From Spongorhabdus nitratireducens (lineage in GTDB: Bacteria; Pseudomonadota; Gammaproteobacteria; Pseudomonadales; Endozoicomonadaceae): a stretch of 64,000 nucleotides of DNA. This document shows, in pieces, positions 8,165 to 17,363 of the stretch (positions are counted from its first letter, which is position 1; the number at the start of each line of letters is the position of its first letter). The stretch covers positions 62,001 to 126,000 of the forward strand of contig CANDOC010000004.1 of NCBI GenBank assembly GCA_947387575.1, read 5' to 3'. The notes under the pieces are model-generated. The model saw only the letters and a program-made list of their open reading frames with translations, was not told the DNA's origin and searched no databases. Made by a program: the position numbers and the translations under genes.

Positions 8165-8977
8165 TTACAACCAGCGCTTGCGACGCTTATAGGACTTTAG
8201 CTCCTTGAAGCTTTTACGCTCGTCACTGCCGCCCAGATAGAATTCTTTTACGTCCTGGTTATTCAGGAGTTTTTCCCGGGAGCCATCCAGTACGATCTTG
8301 CCGGACTCCATGATGTAACCATAATCAGCACACTTGAGCGCGAAGTTGGCATTCTGCTCAACCAGCAGCATGGTAATACCCTGCTCTTTGTTGATCTGCT
8401 CAATAATGCTGAATACTTCCTTAACCAGCAGTGGCGACAAACCCATCGACGGTTCGTCCAGCAGAATCATTTTCGGACGTGCCATGAGTGCTCGACCAAT
8501 GGCTAGCATCTGCTGCTCACCACCGGACAGGTAACCGGCCAGACCGGTACGTTCTTTAAGGCGGGGGAAGTAGTTGAAGACCATATCGATGTCTTCCTTG
8601 ATATTGCCTTCCCGCCGGGTATAGGCGCCCAGTCGCAGGTTTTCGACACAGGTCATATCTTCGACAATACGACGACCCTCCATTACCTGAAAGATGCCGG
8701 AGCGAACGATGTCTTCTGCATTTTTCTTATCAATTCTTTCGCCCATAAAGCTGATTTCGCCACGACTGACTTCACCGTCTTCGGTTTTCAGCAGCCCGGA
8801 AATAGCTTTCAGGGTAGTGGATTTGCCAGCGCCGTTAGGGCCCAGCAGGGTTGCAATCTGACCCTGCTGAACATCAAGGCTGACACCCCGCAGTACCAGA
8901 ATAACTTCGTCATAAACGACTTCGATATTGTTAATACTGAGTAACGGCTCGGCGGGCTCTATCTTTCTGGCTTCCAT
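8165..8977 (-). CDS. livF: Branched-chain-type ABC importer, ATPase LivF
   Basis: A 270-residue ABC ATPase of the LivF type, with Walker A GPNGAGKST, signature LSGGEQQML, Walker B MILLDEP and the H-loop region. It pairs with LivG at the inner membrane to power uptake through LivH/LivM. The start at 8977 has GGAG seven bases upstream and matches the family N-terminus; an in-frame upstream ATG at 9052 would add 25 unrelated residues. It follows the solute-binding gene and precedes the PaaK-like gene in the same operon. Confidence 0.93.
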   Translation of the reverse strand: MEARKIEPAEPLLSINNIEVVYDEVILVLRGVSLDVQQGQIATLLGPNGAGKSTTLKAISGLLKTEDGEVSRGEISFMGERIDKKNAEDIVRSGIFQVMEGRRIVEDMTCVENLRLGAYTRREGNIKEDIDMVFNYFPRLKERTGLAGYLSGGEQQMLAIGRALMARPKMILLDEPSMGLSPLLVKEVFSIIEQINKEQGITMLLVEQNANFALKCADYGYIMESGKIVLDGSREKLLNNQDVKEFYLGGSDERKSFKELKSYKRRKRWL

Positions 8978-9058
8978 CGTCTTTCTCCAAATCTTTCCTT
9001 CACCGATTACTGTTTGCTGCAAACAATGATCAAGGTATAAGTACCCGGACACTTAGAG

Positions 9059-9085
9059 CGGAACCAGCGAAAACCGCCGGTTCCG
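9059..9085 (-). promoter_or_regulatory. Intercistronic hairpin between the solute-binding gene and livF
   Basis: A 7-bp stem (CGGAACC/GGTTCCG) with an inner GCG/CGC pairing lies in the gap after the solute-binding gene, without a U-tract. Hairpins here commonly protect or partly terminate the message, raising the amount of binding protein over the ATPase. Function is inferred. Confidence 0.45.
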
Positions 9086-9098
9086 TCATGCCAGAAAC

Positions 9099-10355
9099 TT
9101 AGTAACCGAGCCAGTCATCACGACGAGGCAGGGTCACCTGGGAAATACGGCTTACGTCAACTTCGCCTTCATTCCACTTGGTCTGATAAACGTTCACGGT
9201 GTTGATTCCGCGGTGATCTTCAGCAGTCCAGCTGGCCGGCAGGCAAACACCGTCCATGTTGGCCGGTACCCAGTCCTTCTTGGCGTACATGCCTTTCTTG
9301 ATGTTTTCACCGGTGATACCACCGTTGGCCTTGGCCCACTTCATGGCATCAGCCATATACAGGGCAGAGCAGACACCGCGTACATAGTGATGAGTCTGGA
9401 AGCCATCACGCTTGGCGCCCTGGGCAATATCACGAACAGTCTGCATCGCCGGTACATCATCAGACCAGAACGGGGTCATGGCCGGGAATACAAAGTTGTT
9501 GATACCTTTACCAACCGCCTCAAAGGTCGGCTTGTCGCCACCCCAGATATTGGACATCAGCTGGATTTCAGTACCGACGGTATCGCAGGACTTGATCAGG
9601 GAAACAACAGAGCCACCGAGGTTGGCCACATATCCATAGTCAGCATCACTGGTCTTGATTGACAGACACTGGGCCTTGAAGTCACCGGGCTTCATGGACA
9701 CCACAACCGGTGCTTTTACATCAAAGCCAAGCTCGGCGGCATATTCAGCACAGGCCGCTTTTGGTGCATTGGGGTAGGGGTGGTTGTCACCGATATGAAT
9801 AAAGCCGGGCTTGCCACTTTTACCTTTGGCCTCCCAGTCTTCCTTTGCCCACTTCACCAGTGCACGACAGGTGTCAGAGTAGGAGGCACCGTAAAAGAAG
9901 TTGTACGGAGCCGGTTTCTTGGTTTTAGGGTTCTTGCCGGTTGGATCTGTCAGGTGACCGGAGTAGGACGCAGAGAATACCGGAATCTTGTCTTTTGCGA
10001 CGAAAGAGATCAGTGCTTCGGTATCCGCGGTTCCCCAGCCCTGCATGGCAACCATGCCTTTACGGGACTTCCACTTCTTATAGTTACTGATAGCCTGAGG
10101 CACCTTGTAGGCATAGTCGACGGTTTCGGATTCAATCCGGGTGCCGTCGATACCGCCATTGGCATTGATCCAGGCCAGGGTGTCCTTAACACCGTCAGAA
10201 TAAGGCTTACTTACGTAGGCGGTGGGACCGGAATAATCGGCCAGGTGACCCACGAAAACCTTGTCTGCCTTGGCGCTGGCGGTGAGGGGTGTTAACGCTC
10301 CAACAACTCCGGCAACAACAGTAGCGAGCAGAGTCTTCTTCATGTTGGAATGCAT
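9099..10355 (-). CDS. livK: Branched-chain-type ABC importer, periplasmic binding protein
   Basis: A 418-residue exported solute-binding protein of the LivK-like type I fold. A signal peptide (MKKTLLATVVAG, then a small-residue cleavage site near SAKA) is followed by the typical opening VFVGHLADYSG. The ATG at 10355 has AAGGAG eight bases upstream; the longer frame lacks a signal. It sits inside the livG-ligase-livH-livM-livK-livF-paaK operon. The protein is of the long (about 400-residue) class found with acyl-CoA or aromatic-acid clusters rather than classical leucine transport, so the ligand is uncertain and the symbol denotes only family. Confidence 0.88.
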   Translation of the reverse strand: MHSNMKKTLLATVVAGVVGALTPLTASAKADKVFVGHLADYSGPTAYVSKPYSDGVKDTLAWINANGGIDGTRIESETVDYAYKVPQAISNYKKWKSRKGMVAMQGWGTADTEALISFVAKDKIPVFSASYSGHLTDPTGKNPKTKKPAPYNFFYGASYSDTCRALVKWAKEDWEAKGKSGKPGFIHIGDNHPYPNAPKAACAEYAAELGFDVKAPVVVSMKPGDFKAQCLSIKTSDADYGYVANLGGSVVSLIKSCDTVGTEIQLMSNIWGGDKPTFEAVGKGINNFVFPAMTPFWSDDVPAMQTVRDIAQGAKRDGFQTHHYVRGVCSALYMADAMKWAKANGGITGENIKKGMYAKKDWVPANMDGVCLPASWTAEDHRGINTVNVYQTKWNEGEVDVSRISQVTLPRRDDWLGY

Positions 10356-10460
10356 AGCGTCTCTCCTTGTTGTTTTTATTGTATTGACACTAATGTCTTG
10401 GGTTGTGTGATGACATGCCAGAGACAGGTGTCTCATTATGCCCGCCTCTGGCCGAGGGGA

Positions 10461-11534
10461 TTAATAAGCGAACGGATAGTATTTCCAGTACGCTTTGATT
10501 TGCTTCCAGCGATGAGCCAGACCATCCGGCTCAAAGATCAGGAACAGGATGATGACCAGACCGATAGCCATTTCCTTGAAGTAGCTCAGGCTCTCCATCA
10601 GGCTGCCTTGCTCTACCAGACCACTGCCGGCAATCATGCCCACCAGGCCTTCCAGTACTTCAGGCAGCAGCACGATAAAGATGGTGCCCAGCAGTGCGCC
10701 CTGAACCGAGCCCAGACCACCGATAATGATCATGGCGAGGAACTGTACGGACATCATCAGGGTGAATCCTTCCGCAGATACAAACCCGAGATAATGGCCG
10801 TACAGAGCACCGCCGATACCGGCATAGAAAGAAGACACACCGAATGACAGCAGACGGTACCAGGTCAGGTTGATACCCATGATCTCGGCAGAGAGGTAGT
10901 GATCCCGTACCGCAACAAAGGCGCGGCCGTCACGGGAGCGCATCAGGTTGGAACCCCAGATATACATGAAGACCAGTGAGAACAGGGCAACATAGAAGAA
11001 GGATTCATCGCTGTCGAAGGTATGACCAAACAGGCTGACAGACTCAGCTGCGGCACCGTAGGCACCACCGGAGAACCATTCGGCCCGGGCAAAGAAGTCT
11101 TCGATAATGAACTGGGCTGCGAGTGTCGCAATGGCCAGGTACAGACCCTTGATCCGCGCTGCAGGCAAGCCGAACAGCATACCCACCGCCATGGTAAAGC
11201 AACCGGCCAGCGGAATGGAGATCCACACCGGTACCGCAAAGGTATTGGTGAACCAGGCTGAGGCAAAGGCGCCAAAGCCGAAGAAGGCACCGTGACCAAG
11301 CGAGATCTGACCGGTGAAACCTACCAGAATATTCAGACCCAGCGCGGCAATGGCCAGATAGGAAATCTGGATAAACAGAGTCAGGTAATAAGCATCCAGG
11401 ACCAGTGGTGCAAAGCACAGGGCAATGATCGAGGCGATGGTGACACCGCGGATCGTGCTGGTCTCGAATATTTGGGTATCCGCTTTGTAGGTGGTGCGGA
11501 AATCACCACAGGGGCGCATCGAAAGTGCAATCAT
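10461..11534 (-). CDS. livM: Branched-chain-type ABC importer, permease LivM
   Basis: A 357-residue inner-membrane permease with the family marker LGLNILVGFTGQISLGHGAFFGFGA and a later GGLGSVQGALLGTIF segment (the EAA-like coupling region). About nine to ten membrane helices are expected. It forms a heterodimer with LivH. The ATG at 11534 has AGGAG upstream, and the gene follows livH by 81 bases and precedes the binding-protein gene. Confidence 0.92.
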   Translation of the reverse strand: MIALSMRPCGDFRTTYKADTQIFETSTIRGVTIASIIALCFAPLVLDAYYLTLFIQISYLAIAALGLNILVGFTGQISLGHGAFFGFGAFASAWFTNTFAVPVWISIPLAGCFTMAVGMLFGLPAARIKGLYLAIATLAAQFIIEDFFARAEWFSGGAYGAAAESVSLFGHTFDSDESFFYVALFSLVFMYIWGSNLMRSRDGRAFVAVRDHYLSAEIMGINLTWYRLLSFGVSSFYAGIGGALYGHYLGFVSAEGFTLMMSVQFLAMIIIGGLGSVQGALLGTIFIVLLPEVLEGLVGMIAGSGLVEQGSLMESLSYFKEMAIGLVIILFLIFEPDGLAHRWKQIKAYWKYYPFAY

Positions 11535-11615
11535 TATTATTGTTCTCCTGCCACGGAAATACTGCCGGTTGGCATCTGACAGTATTTCCTGCTTCTGGCT
11601 ATATCCCTGTGTCGT

Positions 11616-12509
11616 TTAAATCCGTTCGATATCCTTGGTACCAAACAGGCCGTAGGGCTTGATGGTGAGGATGATCAGCAGCACGTAGAACGGAGCAATG
11701 GTGTAGAGGTTGCCGACATGCAGGTACTGGCTGTCGACGAACTCGGCCAGGTTTTCCAGCACACCAATGATGACACCACCAACAACACCTCCGATTACCG
11801 AGTCCAGACCGCCCAGAATGACTGCCGGGAATACCTTGATGCCGATGAAAGACAGTGAGTCGGATACCCCGTTAACCATGCCGATAACGATACCGGCTGT
11901 GGCGGAAACCATGGCTGAGATCGCCCAGCTGGCAGCAAATACTTTCGGTACCGAAATACCCAGACTGCTGGCAACCTGCTGGTCAAAAGCGGTCGCCCGC
12001 ATCGCCAGTCCCATCTTGGAGTAACGGAAGAACCAGTAGAAGCCACCCATCATAATGAAGGAGAAGATCAGGCTGAGAATATAGGCCATCTCGATATTCA
12101 TGCCGAGAACAGACACTGTCTGGGTTTCAAACACCTGCGGGTAAGAGGCAGGTGCTGTACCAAATATCCACTTCATCAGAGCCTGGAAGAACATGGACAG
12201 ACCGATGGTCACCATGATTACCGAGATAATCGGTTCACCGATCATCGGCCTGAGGAAGATGGCCTGAATCAGAATCCCGAACAGAGTCATAAAGCCCAGT
12301 GTCAGCAGGAAGCCGACAAAAAACGGCAGTTTCAGCCACACCAGTGTCGACCAGCAGATCCAGGCCCCGATCAGCAGAAACTCGCCCTGGGCAAAGTTTA
12401 CGACCTGGGTTGATTTGTAGATCAATACAAAACACATGGCGATAACGCCATAGAGGAGACCTACAATCAGGCCGTTCACGGTGAGTTGCAGTAACAGGTC
12501 TGTATTCAC
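11616..12509 (-). CDS. livH: Branched-chain-type ABC importer, permease LivH
   Basis: A 297-residue inner-membrane permease carrying the LivH hallmarks NGLIVGLLYGVIAMCFVL near the start, FAQGEFLLIGA, and the coupling segment AVILGGLDSVIGGVVGG. It pairs with LivM to form the translocation path. Its start overlaps the end of the acyl-CoA synthetase gene by four bases (ATGA), which supports one transcript and coupled translation. Confidence 0.93.
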   Translation of the reverse strand: MNTDLLLQLTVNGLIVGLLYGVIAMCFVLIYKSTQVVNFAQGEFLLIGAWICWSTLVWLKLPFFVGFLLTLGFMTLFGILIQAIFLRPMIGEPIISVIMVTIGLSMFFQALMKWIFGTAPASYPQVFETQTVSVLGMNIEMAYILSLIFSFIMMGGFYWFFRYSKMGLAMRATAFDQQVASSLGISVPKVFAASWAISAMVSATAGIVIGMVNGVSDSLSFIGIKVFPAVILGGLDSVIGGVVGGVIIGVLENLAEFVDSQYLHVGNLYTIAPFYVLLIILTIKPYGLFGTKDIERI

Positions 12510-14464
12510 GATGCCTGCCTCCAGTTTTCCCGGTTATTCTTGTTATTTTTATCCATCACGGGTTGATCAAGATGCAGCTTGACCACGTCCAGCGTGGTCT
12601 GGATCCGGCTCTTGCTGCCATCCTGGAAGGTAATCGTGGTATCGATTTCTACCTGATCACTGTCGTCGTACAGAGCATTGATAATGTCACCGTACTTCTC
12701 GGCAATCACACCACGACGTACCTTGCGGGTACGGGTCAGTTCACCATCGTCCGCATCCAGTTCCTTGTAGAGCAGCATGAAGCGTTGTACCCGCTGGCTC
12801 TCAGGTAACGACTCGTTCACTTCATCCACCGCCTGACGTACCAGCTCGCGTACTTCCGGTTGGGAAGACAGGTTGGTGTAGTTGGTGAAGGAAATACCAT
12901 TGCTTTCAGCCCACTTGGACACAATGCTGAAACGGATACAGACAATGGCGGTCAGGTTGGGGCGGTCTTTTCCGAGAATAACTGCTTCTGCCACATAGGG
13001 AGAGAATTTGAGTTTATTCTCGATGTACTGTGGTGAGAACCGGACACCGGTAGAAGTTTCGGCCAGATCCTTGATCCGGTCGATTACAACCAGATGGCCA
13101 TTGTCTTTTTTGATGTAACCGGCATCACCGGTATACATCCAGCCGTCACGTACATCTTCATCAAACGCTTTCTGGTTCTTGTGGTAACCGGTAAACATAC
13201 CAGTAGTGCGGGCAACGATTTCACCAACACCGTTTTCATCCGGGTTTTCAATCCGCAGCTCACTGTTATCGAAAGCAACACCAACGGATTCGTAATCAAT
13301 ATCGTTATCCTGGTGGATGGTGTAGGCACCGGCCATTTCGGTCTGACCGTACAGCTGCTTCAGCGGTACACCCATCAGGTTAAACAGCTTGAAGGTATCC
13401 GGGCCCATGGCGGCACCACCGGTAGCGGCTGAACTCAGGTTGGAGAAACCCAGCCGGTCACGCAGAGCCTTCATCAAAATCAGTTCGGCCAGGGTAGACT
13501 TCTTGCCATTGGCGCGGGCTTTCTCGGCCAGATCCATACCCAGTTTGAACAGCTTCTGCTTCAGCGGCTGGGCGTCCATCATGCGGGAGTGAATTTCCGC
13601 TGCCAGGCTTTCCCAAACCCGCGGAGCGAGCAGTACAAAGTTGGGGCCGATTTCCCGCAGGTCAGCCATCATGGTTTCCTGGGTTTCGACAAAGTTGATG
13701 ATCTGGCGCTGCAGCAGGGCCTGACCAACGGCGTAAACCTGCTCCATAATCCACGGCAATGGCAATACGGAAACATAGTTGTCACCAGGCTTTTTCGGGT
13801 CAGCACGCAGATAAGCGGCACAGTGATCGAGGAACGGACCGGAATGGTGTTTTGCCAGTTTCGGCTTGGAGGTTGTTCCTGAAGTGGTACACAGAATTGA
13901 GAGATCATCACCGCTGGTTTTGCTGATCATTTCTGCGTAAGCCCGGGCATTACGCTTTTCAACCGTTTTACCCAGCTCGTAAACCTTGCGGATATCAAAC
14001 AGACGGTTGTCGTTGTATTTCCGCATACCGCGAGGATCGCAGTAGATAATCAGGCGAACAGTAGGAATGGTATCTTCCAGCTCCAGCAGCTTGTCGCACT
14101 GTTCTTCATCTTCTGCAATAACAACAGAGGTTTCTGAAAAGTTCAGCAGGTATTCGGTCTCTTCATGGAGAGAGTCCTGGTAAATACCCATGGAGTAACA
14201 GCCCAGCGCATGCGCTGCAATTTCTCCCCAGATCCACTCCGGACGGTTATCACCCAACAGGCCGATGACTTCCTGTGGTTTGACACCCAGCTCCTGTAAT
14301 CCCAGGGCCAGCCATTTAACCTTGTTGTTGTAGTCCTGCCAGGTAAATTCCTGCCAGATCCCGAATTCTTTTTCCCGCATGGCGACATCTTCGGGGAAGT
14401 TCTCGGCGTTATAGGCCAGAAGCTTGGGGAAGGTGTCGTACTTTTTGATATCAGGCAATTGCAT
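12506..14464 (-). CDS. Long-chain-type acyl-CoA synthetase (AMP-forming)
   Basis: A 652-residue enzyme of the long FAA1-type acyl-CoA synthetase group of the AMP-binding superfamily. The P-loop reads CTTSGTTSKPKLA, the adenine-binding motif YGQTEMAG follows, then the YTGDAGYI and IDRIKDLAETSTG hinge motifs. It activates a carboxylic acid to its CoA ester on the inner face of the membrane. It lies between livG and livH, overlapping both start/stop codons (TGATG and ATGA), so import and CoA activation are coupled genetically. Chain length or aromatic preference cannot be read from sequence. Confidence 0.88.
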   Translation of the reverse strand: MQLPDIKKYDTFPKLLAYNAENFPEDVAMREKEFGIWQEFTWQDYNNKVKWLALGLQELGVKPQEVIGLLGDNRPEWIWGEIAAHALGCYSMGIYQDSLHEETEYLLNFSETSVVIAEDEEQCDKLLELEDTIPTVRLIIYCDPRGMRKYNDNRLFDIRKVYELGKTVEKRNARAYAEMISKTSGDDLSILCTTSGTTSKPKLAKHHSGPFLDHCAAYLRADPKKPGDNYVSVLPLPWIMEQVYAVGQALLQRQIINFVETQETMMADLREIGPNFVLLAPRVWESLAAEIHSRMMDAQPLKQKLFKLGMDLAEKARANGKKSTLAELILMKALRDRLGFSNLSSAATGGAAMGPDTFKLFNLMGVPLKQLYGQTEMAGAYTIHQDNDIDYESVGVAFDNSELRIENPDENGVGEIVARTTGMFTGYHKNQKAFDEDVRDGWMYTGDAGYIKKDNGHLVVIDRIKDLAETSTGVRFSPQYIENKLKFSPYVAEAVILGKDRPNLTAIVCIRFSIVSKWAESNGISFTNYTNLSSQPEVRELVRQAVDEVNESLPESQRVQRFMLLYKELDADDGELTRTRKVRRGVIAEKYGDIINALYDDSDQVEIDTTITFQDGSKSRIQTTLDVVKLHLDQPVMDKNNKNNRENWRQAS

Positions 14465-15267
14465 CAGGCCGTCTCCTCCATCAGCAGTTCGTCTTCTTCA
14501 CCGAGATAGGCCTTTTTAACGTGTTCATTGGCCATGATTTCATCCGGCAGGCCTTCCGCAATCTTGCGGCCGAAGTCCAGTACCATTACCCGGTTGGAGA
14601 TACCCATGACGACGCCCATATCGTGCTCGATCATGATCACGGTCATGCCCCATTCTTCATTCAGATCGAGGATGTAACGGGCCATGTCCTCTTTTTCTTC
14701 CTGGTTCATGCCGGCCATGGGTTCGTCCAGCAGAATCAGGTCAGGCTTAAGGGCGACGGCCCGGGCCAGTTCAACCCGCTTGCGCAGACCATAAGACAGG
14801 GTACCGGCCTGACTCTTGCGAATATGGGAAATTTCCAGAAAGTCGATAATGTCTTCCACCGCCCGGCGGTGTTCGAGTTCTTCTTTCTGGGCACCGGAGA
14901 ACCAGTACAGGGGACCGGTTGCAAAGTTATTCTTCAGCAGGTGGTGACGGCCAACCATGATGTTATCGAGTACCGACATATGGCCGAATAACGCAAGGTT
15001 CTGGAACGTCCGGCCAAGACCGAGATCGGACCGCTCGTTGGGCTTCATTCCCAGCATTTCCTTACCCTTGAAGGTAATGGAACCCTGGTTAGGCTGATAG
15101 CGGCCGGAAATACAGTTCAGCATGGAAGTTTTGCCGGCACCATTAGGGCCGATAATCGAGAAGATTTCTCCCTTGTTGACGTGGAAATTGACGTCAGTCA
15201 GCGCTTTTACGCCACCAAAAGCGAGCGACACCTTACTGATCGAAAGGAGCTTTTCGGGGGAACTCAT
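14464..15267 (-). CDS. livG: Branched-chain-type ABC importer, ATPase LivG
   Basis: A 267-residue ABC ATPase with Walker A GPNGAGKTS, the LivG-specific LGRTFQNLALF segment, signature LSYGLRKRVELA, Walker B LILLDEP followed by MAGMN, and the switch histidine in IEHDMG. It is the first gene of the seven-gene operon and overlaps the following ligase by one base. The promoter must lie in the 488 bases upstream, which also contain a perfect 12-bp palindrome. Confidence 0.93.
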   Translation of the reverse strand: MSSPEKLLSISKVSLAFGGVKALTDVNFHVNKGEIFSIIGPNGAGKTSMLNCISGRYQPNQGSITFKGKEMLGMKPNERSDLGLGRTFQNLALFGHMSVLDNIMVGRHHLLKNNFATGPLYWFSGAQKEELEHRRAVEDIIDFLEISHIRKSQAGTLSYGLRKRVELARAVALKPDLILLDEPMAGMNQEEKEDMARYILDLNEEWGMTVIMIEHDMGVVMGISNRVMVLDFGRKIAEGLPDEIMANEHVKKAYLGEEDELLMEETA

Positions 15268-15512
15268 CCTTACGCCTTTGTTGCTTGTTATTATTCTTTT
15301 TTAGGGTCTGGATACGTTTTTTATCGTGAGTTGATCAAATACGTATCACATACGCTCACGGCTTTTTTGGCCTCAGACAGAGCTGGCATCAGGAAGGTTG
15401 CTTGCATGCTGCGTGGATATTGCAAACGACTTCCACATGTAGCTTTTTTGTTGAGCTTTCTTAATTGAATTTGTGTTTTATTTTTATTGTGTGAAGCAGA
15501 CTAGCATAGGGC

Positions 15513-15528
15513 TTACGTTTACGTAAAC
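15513..15528. promoter_or_regulatory. Palindromic operator candidate upstream of the importer operon
   Basis: Bases 15517-15528 read GTTTACGTAAAC, a perfect 12-bp palindrome; the overlapping word TTACGTTTACGTAA (15513-15526) is symmetrical apart from its two central bases. It lies about 245 bases upstream of livG in an AT-rich stretch. Sites of this look are typical of TetR- or MerR-family regulators of fatty-acid or branched-chain acyl-CoA metabolism (LiuR or PsrA types come to mind). The regulator is not in this window, so the assignment is open. Confidence 0.45.
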
Positions 15529-15703
15529 ATTAATTTGCAGGTTTATATACGGCATTTCGAGAAGAAAAAATGAAAAGTGCAATGATTGCGAATTAATGTC
15601 CTGTTTTTAAAAGTTTTTTAAGGTTTTTGTTTTGCCTTGGAGTGTGGTGAAGCGAAGAGGGAACGGTTGACTGGATAGCTCATGGAGCAGGTTTGTAGTA
15701 AAT

Positions 15704-15735
15704 GTGCTCTGTCTGAAGGGTTTTAGACAGAGCAC
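15704..15735 (-). terminator. Hairpin at the end of fadL
   Basis: An 11-bp perfect stem (GTGCTCTGTCT/AGACAGAGCAC) with a 10-base loop lies 20 bases past the fadL stop. The following U-tract is weak, so it may act as a 3' stabiliser or partial terminator. Confidence 0.55.
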
Positions 15736-15755
15736 TCAAGCTGACAAATAACCAG

Positions 15756-17027
15756 TTAGAAACTGTAGTTATATTGCAGGCTGACAATATGGGCATTTCC
15801 ACTGGTGATCTTGCCATCAAATGCGGCAACTTCATTTCCACCCAGTTCAAACTTGTCGTGGATTTTGGCCTTGTCTGCTTTCAGGAAAGCATAACCCATG
15901 TCGATGCTCTGGTCGTTATCAATCTGATAATTCGCACCGAAAGTAAACCACTGACGATCAGTATCCGGAATACGGAAGCTGCGATCAGCATTTCCTACCG
16001 GACTGTTGTCGTAAGCATAACCGGCTCTCAGCGCCCAGTCCTTGTTGTATTGCCAGGTAGCACCCACAGCCCAGCGTGAGCTGTCTTCATAGTTCTGGGC
16101 ATCACGAACCTGGTAGCCGTTTTTCATGGCGACTACGATTTCGTCAAAGCTTTCCCAGCCAACCTGAACATAGCTTGCATGCACAGCAACATCGTCTGTT
16201 AGCTGGTGCCAGATGGAAACTTCAGCAATAGAAGGCAGGTTCAGGTCAACAGAACCCCTGCCGCGCAGACCGCTGACAAAATCGGACTTGGATTTGCCTT
16301 CCAGTGTGGTTTTAACTTCTGAACGGTAGCTGGCGCCAACCCGGGTACCGGCAACCGGTTCCCAGAAAATACCGGCATTCCAGCCATAACCCCAGTCATC
16401 ACCAGCAACATCCATGATGGTGCCAGCCGGAGCGGTACCTGGAATGTTAAAGCCAAGCTTATTGGTCAGGCGGGCATCAACATAAGTTGCATTGGCACCG
16501 AAGCCGACGCTCAGGTTGTCAGCCAGTTTGTAAGACAGGCTGGCATTCAGGTTGTAGGAGGTGACTTCAGAATAAGCCGCTACCGGAGAAACACCGGTGC
16601 TGCCGGAATACTTGGTCGTAAAGCCATAGTTGGTGAAACCACCCACACCGTAGCTCCACTTGTCGTTGATCGGAGCCACATAGTAGAAGACAGGAACGAC
16701 TGCTTCGTTGGCAACACCCTTGTCTTTACCACTGGGAGACAGAGGCGCCAGCGGGCCGGAAACGGTGTTCTCAATTTCCACTTCAGGCTTGATATAGCTG
16801 ACTGCGCCGGTAAACATCGGGCTGTCAATAAAAGACATGGCTGCTACGTTACGGGCAACGACAGAGGCATCTTCGGCAATGGCTGCCTCACCGGCAAAGG
16901 CCCGGCCAAGACCGGCGGCACTGTGCTCGTTAACCTGGAAACCGGCTGCATTGGCATTCAGTGCGGGCAGCATGGCTGCACAAAGTGCTGTCAGGGAAAA
17001 CAGCTTCAGTGAACCGTTACGCTTCAT
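15756..17027 (-). CDS. fadL: FadL-family outer-membrane fatty acid / hydrophobic substrate channel
   Basis: A 423-residue outer-membrane protein. A signal peptide ending ANA precedes the FadL N-terminus AGFQVNEHSAAGLGRAFAG, the hatch region that plugs the 14-strand barrel, followed by the DASVVARNVAAMS segment. The chain ends in an aromatic residue (YNYSF), the usual sorting signal for barrel assembly. FadL proteins let fatty acids and aromatic hydrocarbons diffuse laterally through the outer membrane. Lying upstream of an acyl-CoA synthetase and importer on the same strand, it probably supplies their substrate. Confidence 0.9.
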   Translation of the reverse strand: MKRNGSLKLFSLTALCAAMLPALNANAAGFQVNEHSAAGLGRAFAGEAAIAEDASVVARNVAAMSFIDSPMFTGAVSYIKPEVEIENTVSGPLAPLSPSGKDKGVANEAVVPVFYYVAPINDKWSYGVGGFTNYGFTTKYSGSTGVSPVAAYSEVTSYNLNASLSYKLADNLSVGFGANATYVDARLTNKLGFNIPGTAPAGTIMDVAGDDWGYGWNAGIFWEPVAGTRVGASYRSEVKTTLEGKSKSDFVSGLRGRGSVDLNLPSIAEVSIWHQLTDDVAVHASYVQVGWESFDEIVVAMKNGYQVRDAQNYEDSSRWAVGATWQYNKDWALRAGYAYDNSPVGNADRSFRIPDTDRQWFTFGANYQIDNDQSIDMGYAFLKADKAKIHDKFELGGNEVAAFDGKITSGNAHIVSLQYNYSF

Positions 17028-17363
17028 AAAACCTCAATGGTTACAACTTGTGACGGGTTATGACCCGGGTGCATCTGCCAACAACGGAGAATGCCAGCAA
17101 CTGGAGTAAGTGGGACAGGACAAAACCGGGCCATATCAGAGGACATGACCCTGACTGTCAATGACACTCAGGCAGTAGTACCGGCGGGTGGAGATGCATT
17201 TGCGGATACATTCATGGATACTTTACGGTTAGACAACCGTCCATGTGACGCAAAGTTACCCGCATTAACAAAAAGTTACCAATGAGGAATTTGGCTATCT
17301 GATATGAATCTGATGCATATCTTGTGGGTGGAATTTAGTCGGATGCTTCAGAATAAGGTCTGA
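17028..17363. other. Intergenic region upstream of fadL, downstream of nrdG
   Basis: About 336 bases with no supported gene; a 64-codon open frame inside it has no coding character. The part near 17028 must carry the fadL promoter on the minus strand. I see no clear terminator after nrdG. Confidence 0.5.

Larger units (their letters stand above)
15268..15755. promoter_or_regulatory. Intergenic region between livG and fadL
   Basis: These 488 bases hold no gene I can support. They should contain the promoter of the minus-strand importer operon (near 15268-15550) and, next to fadL, the fadL terminator hairpin at 15704-15735. The centre is AT-rich with poly-T runs and includes the palindrome GTTTACGTAAAC. 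Confidence 0.5.

Noticed and set aside
17091-17285. 64-codon open frame upstream of fadL
   Set aside because: No ribosome site or domain; it lies where the fadL promoter is expected.
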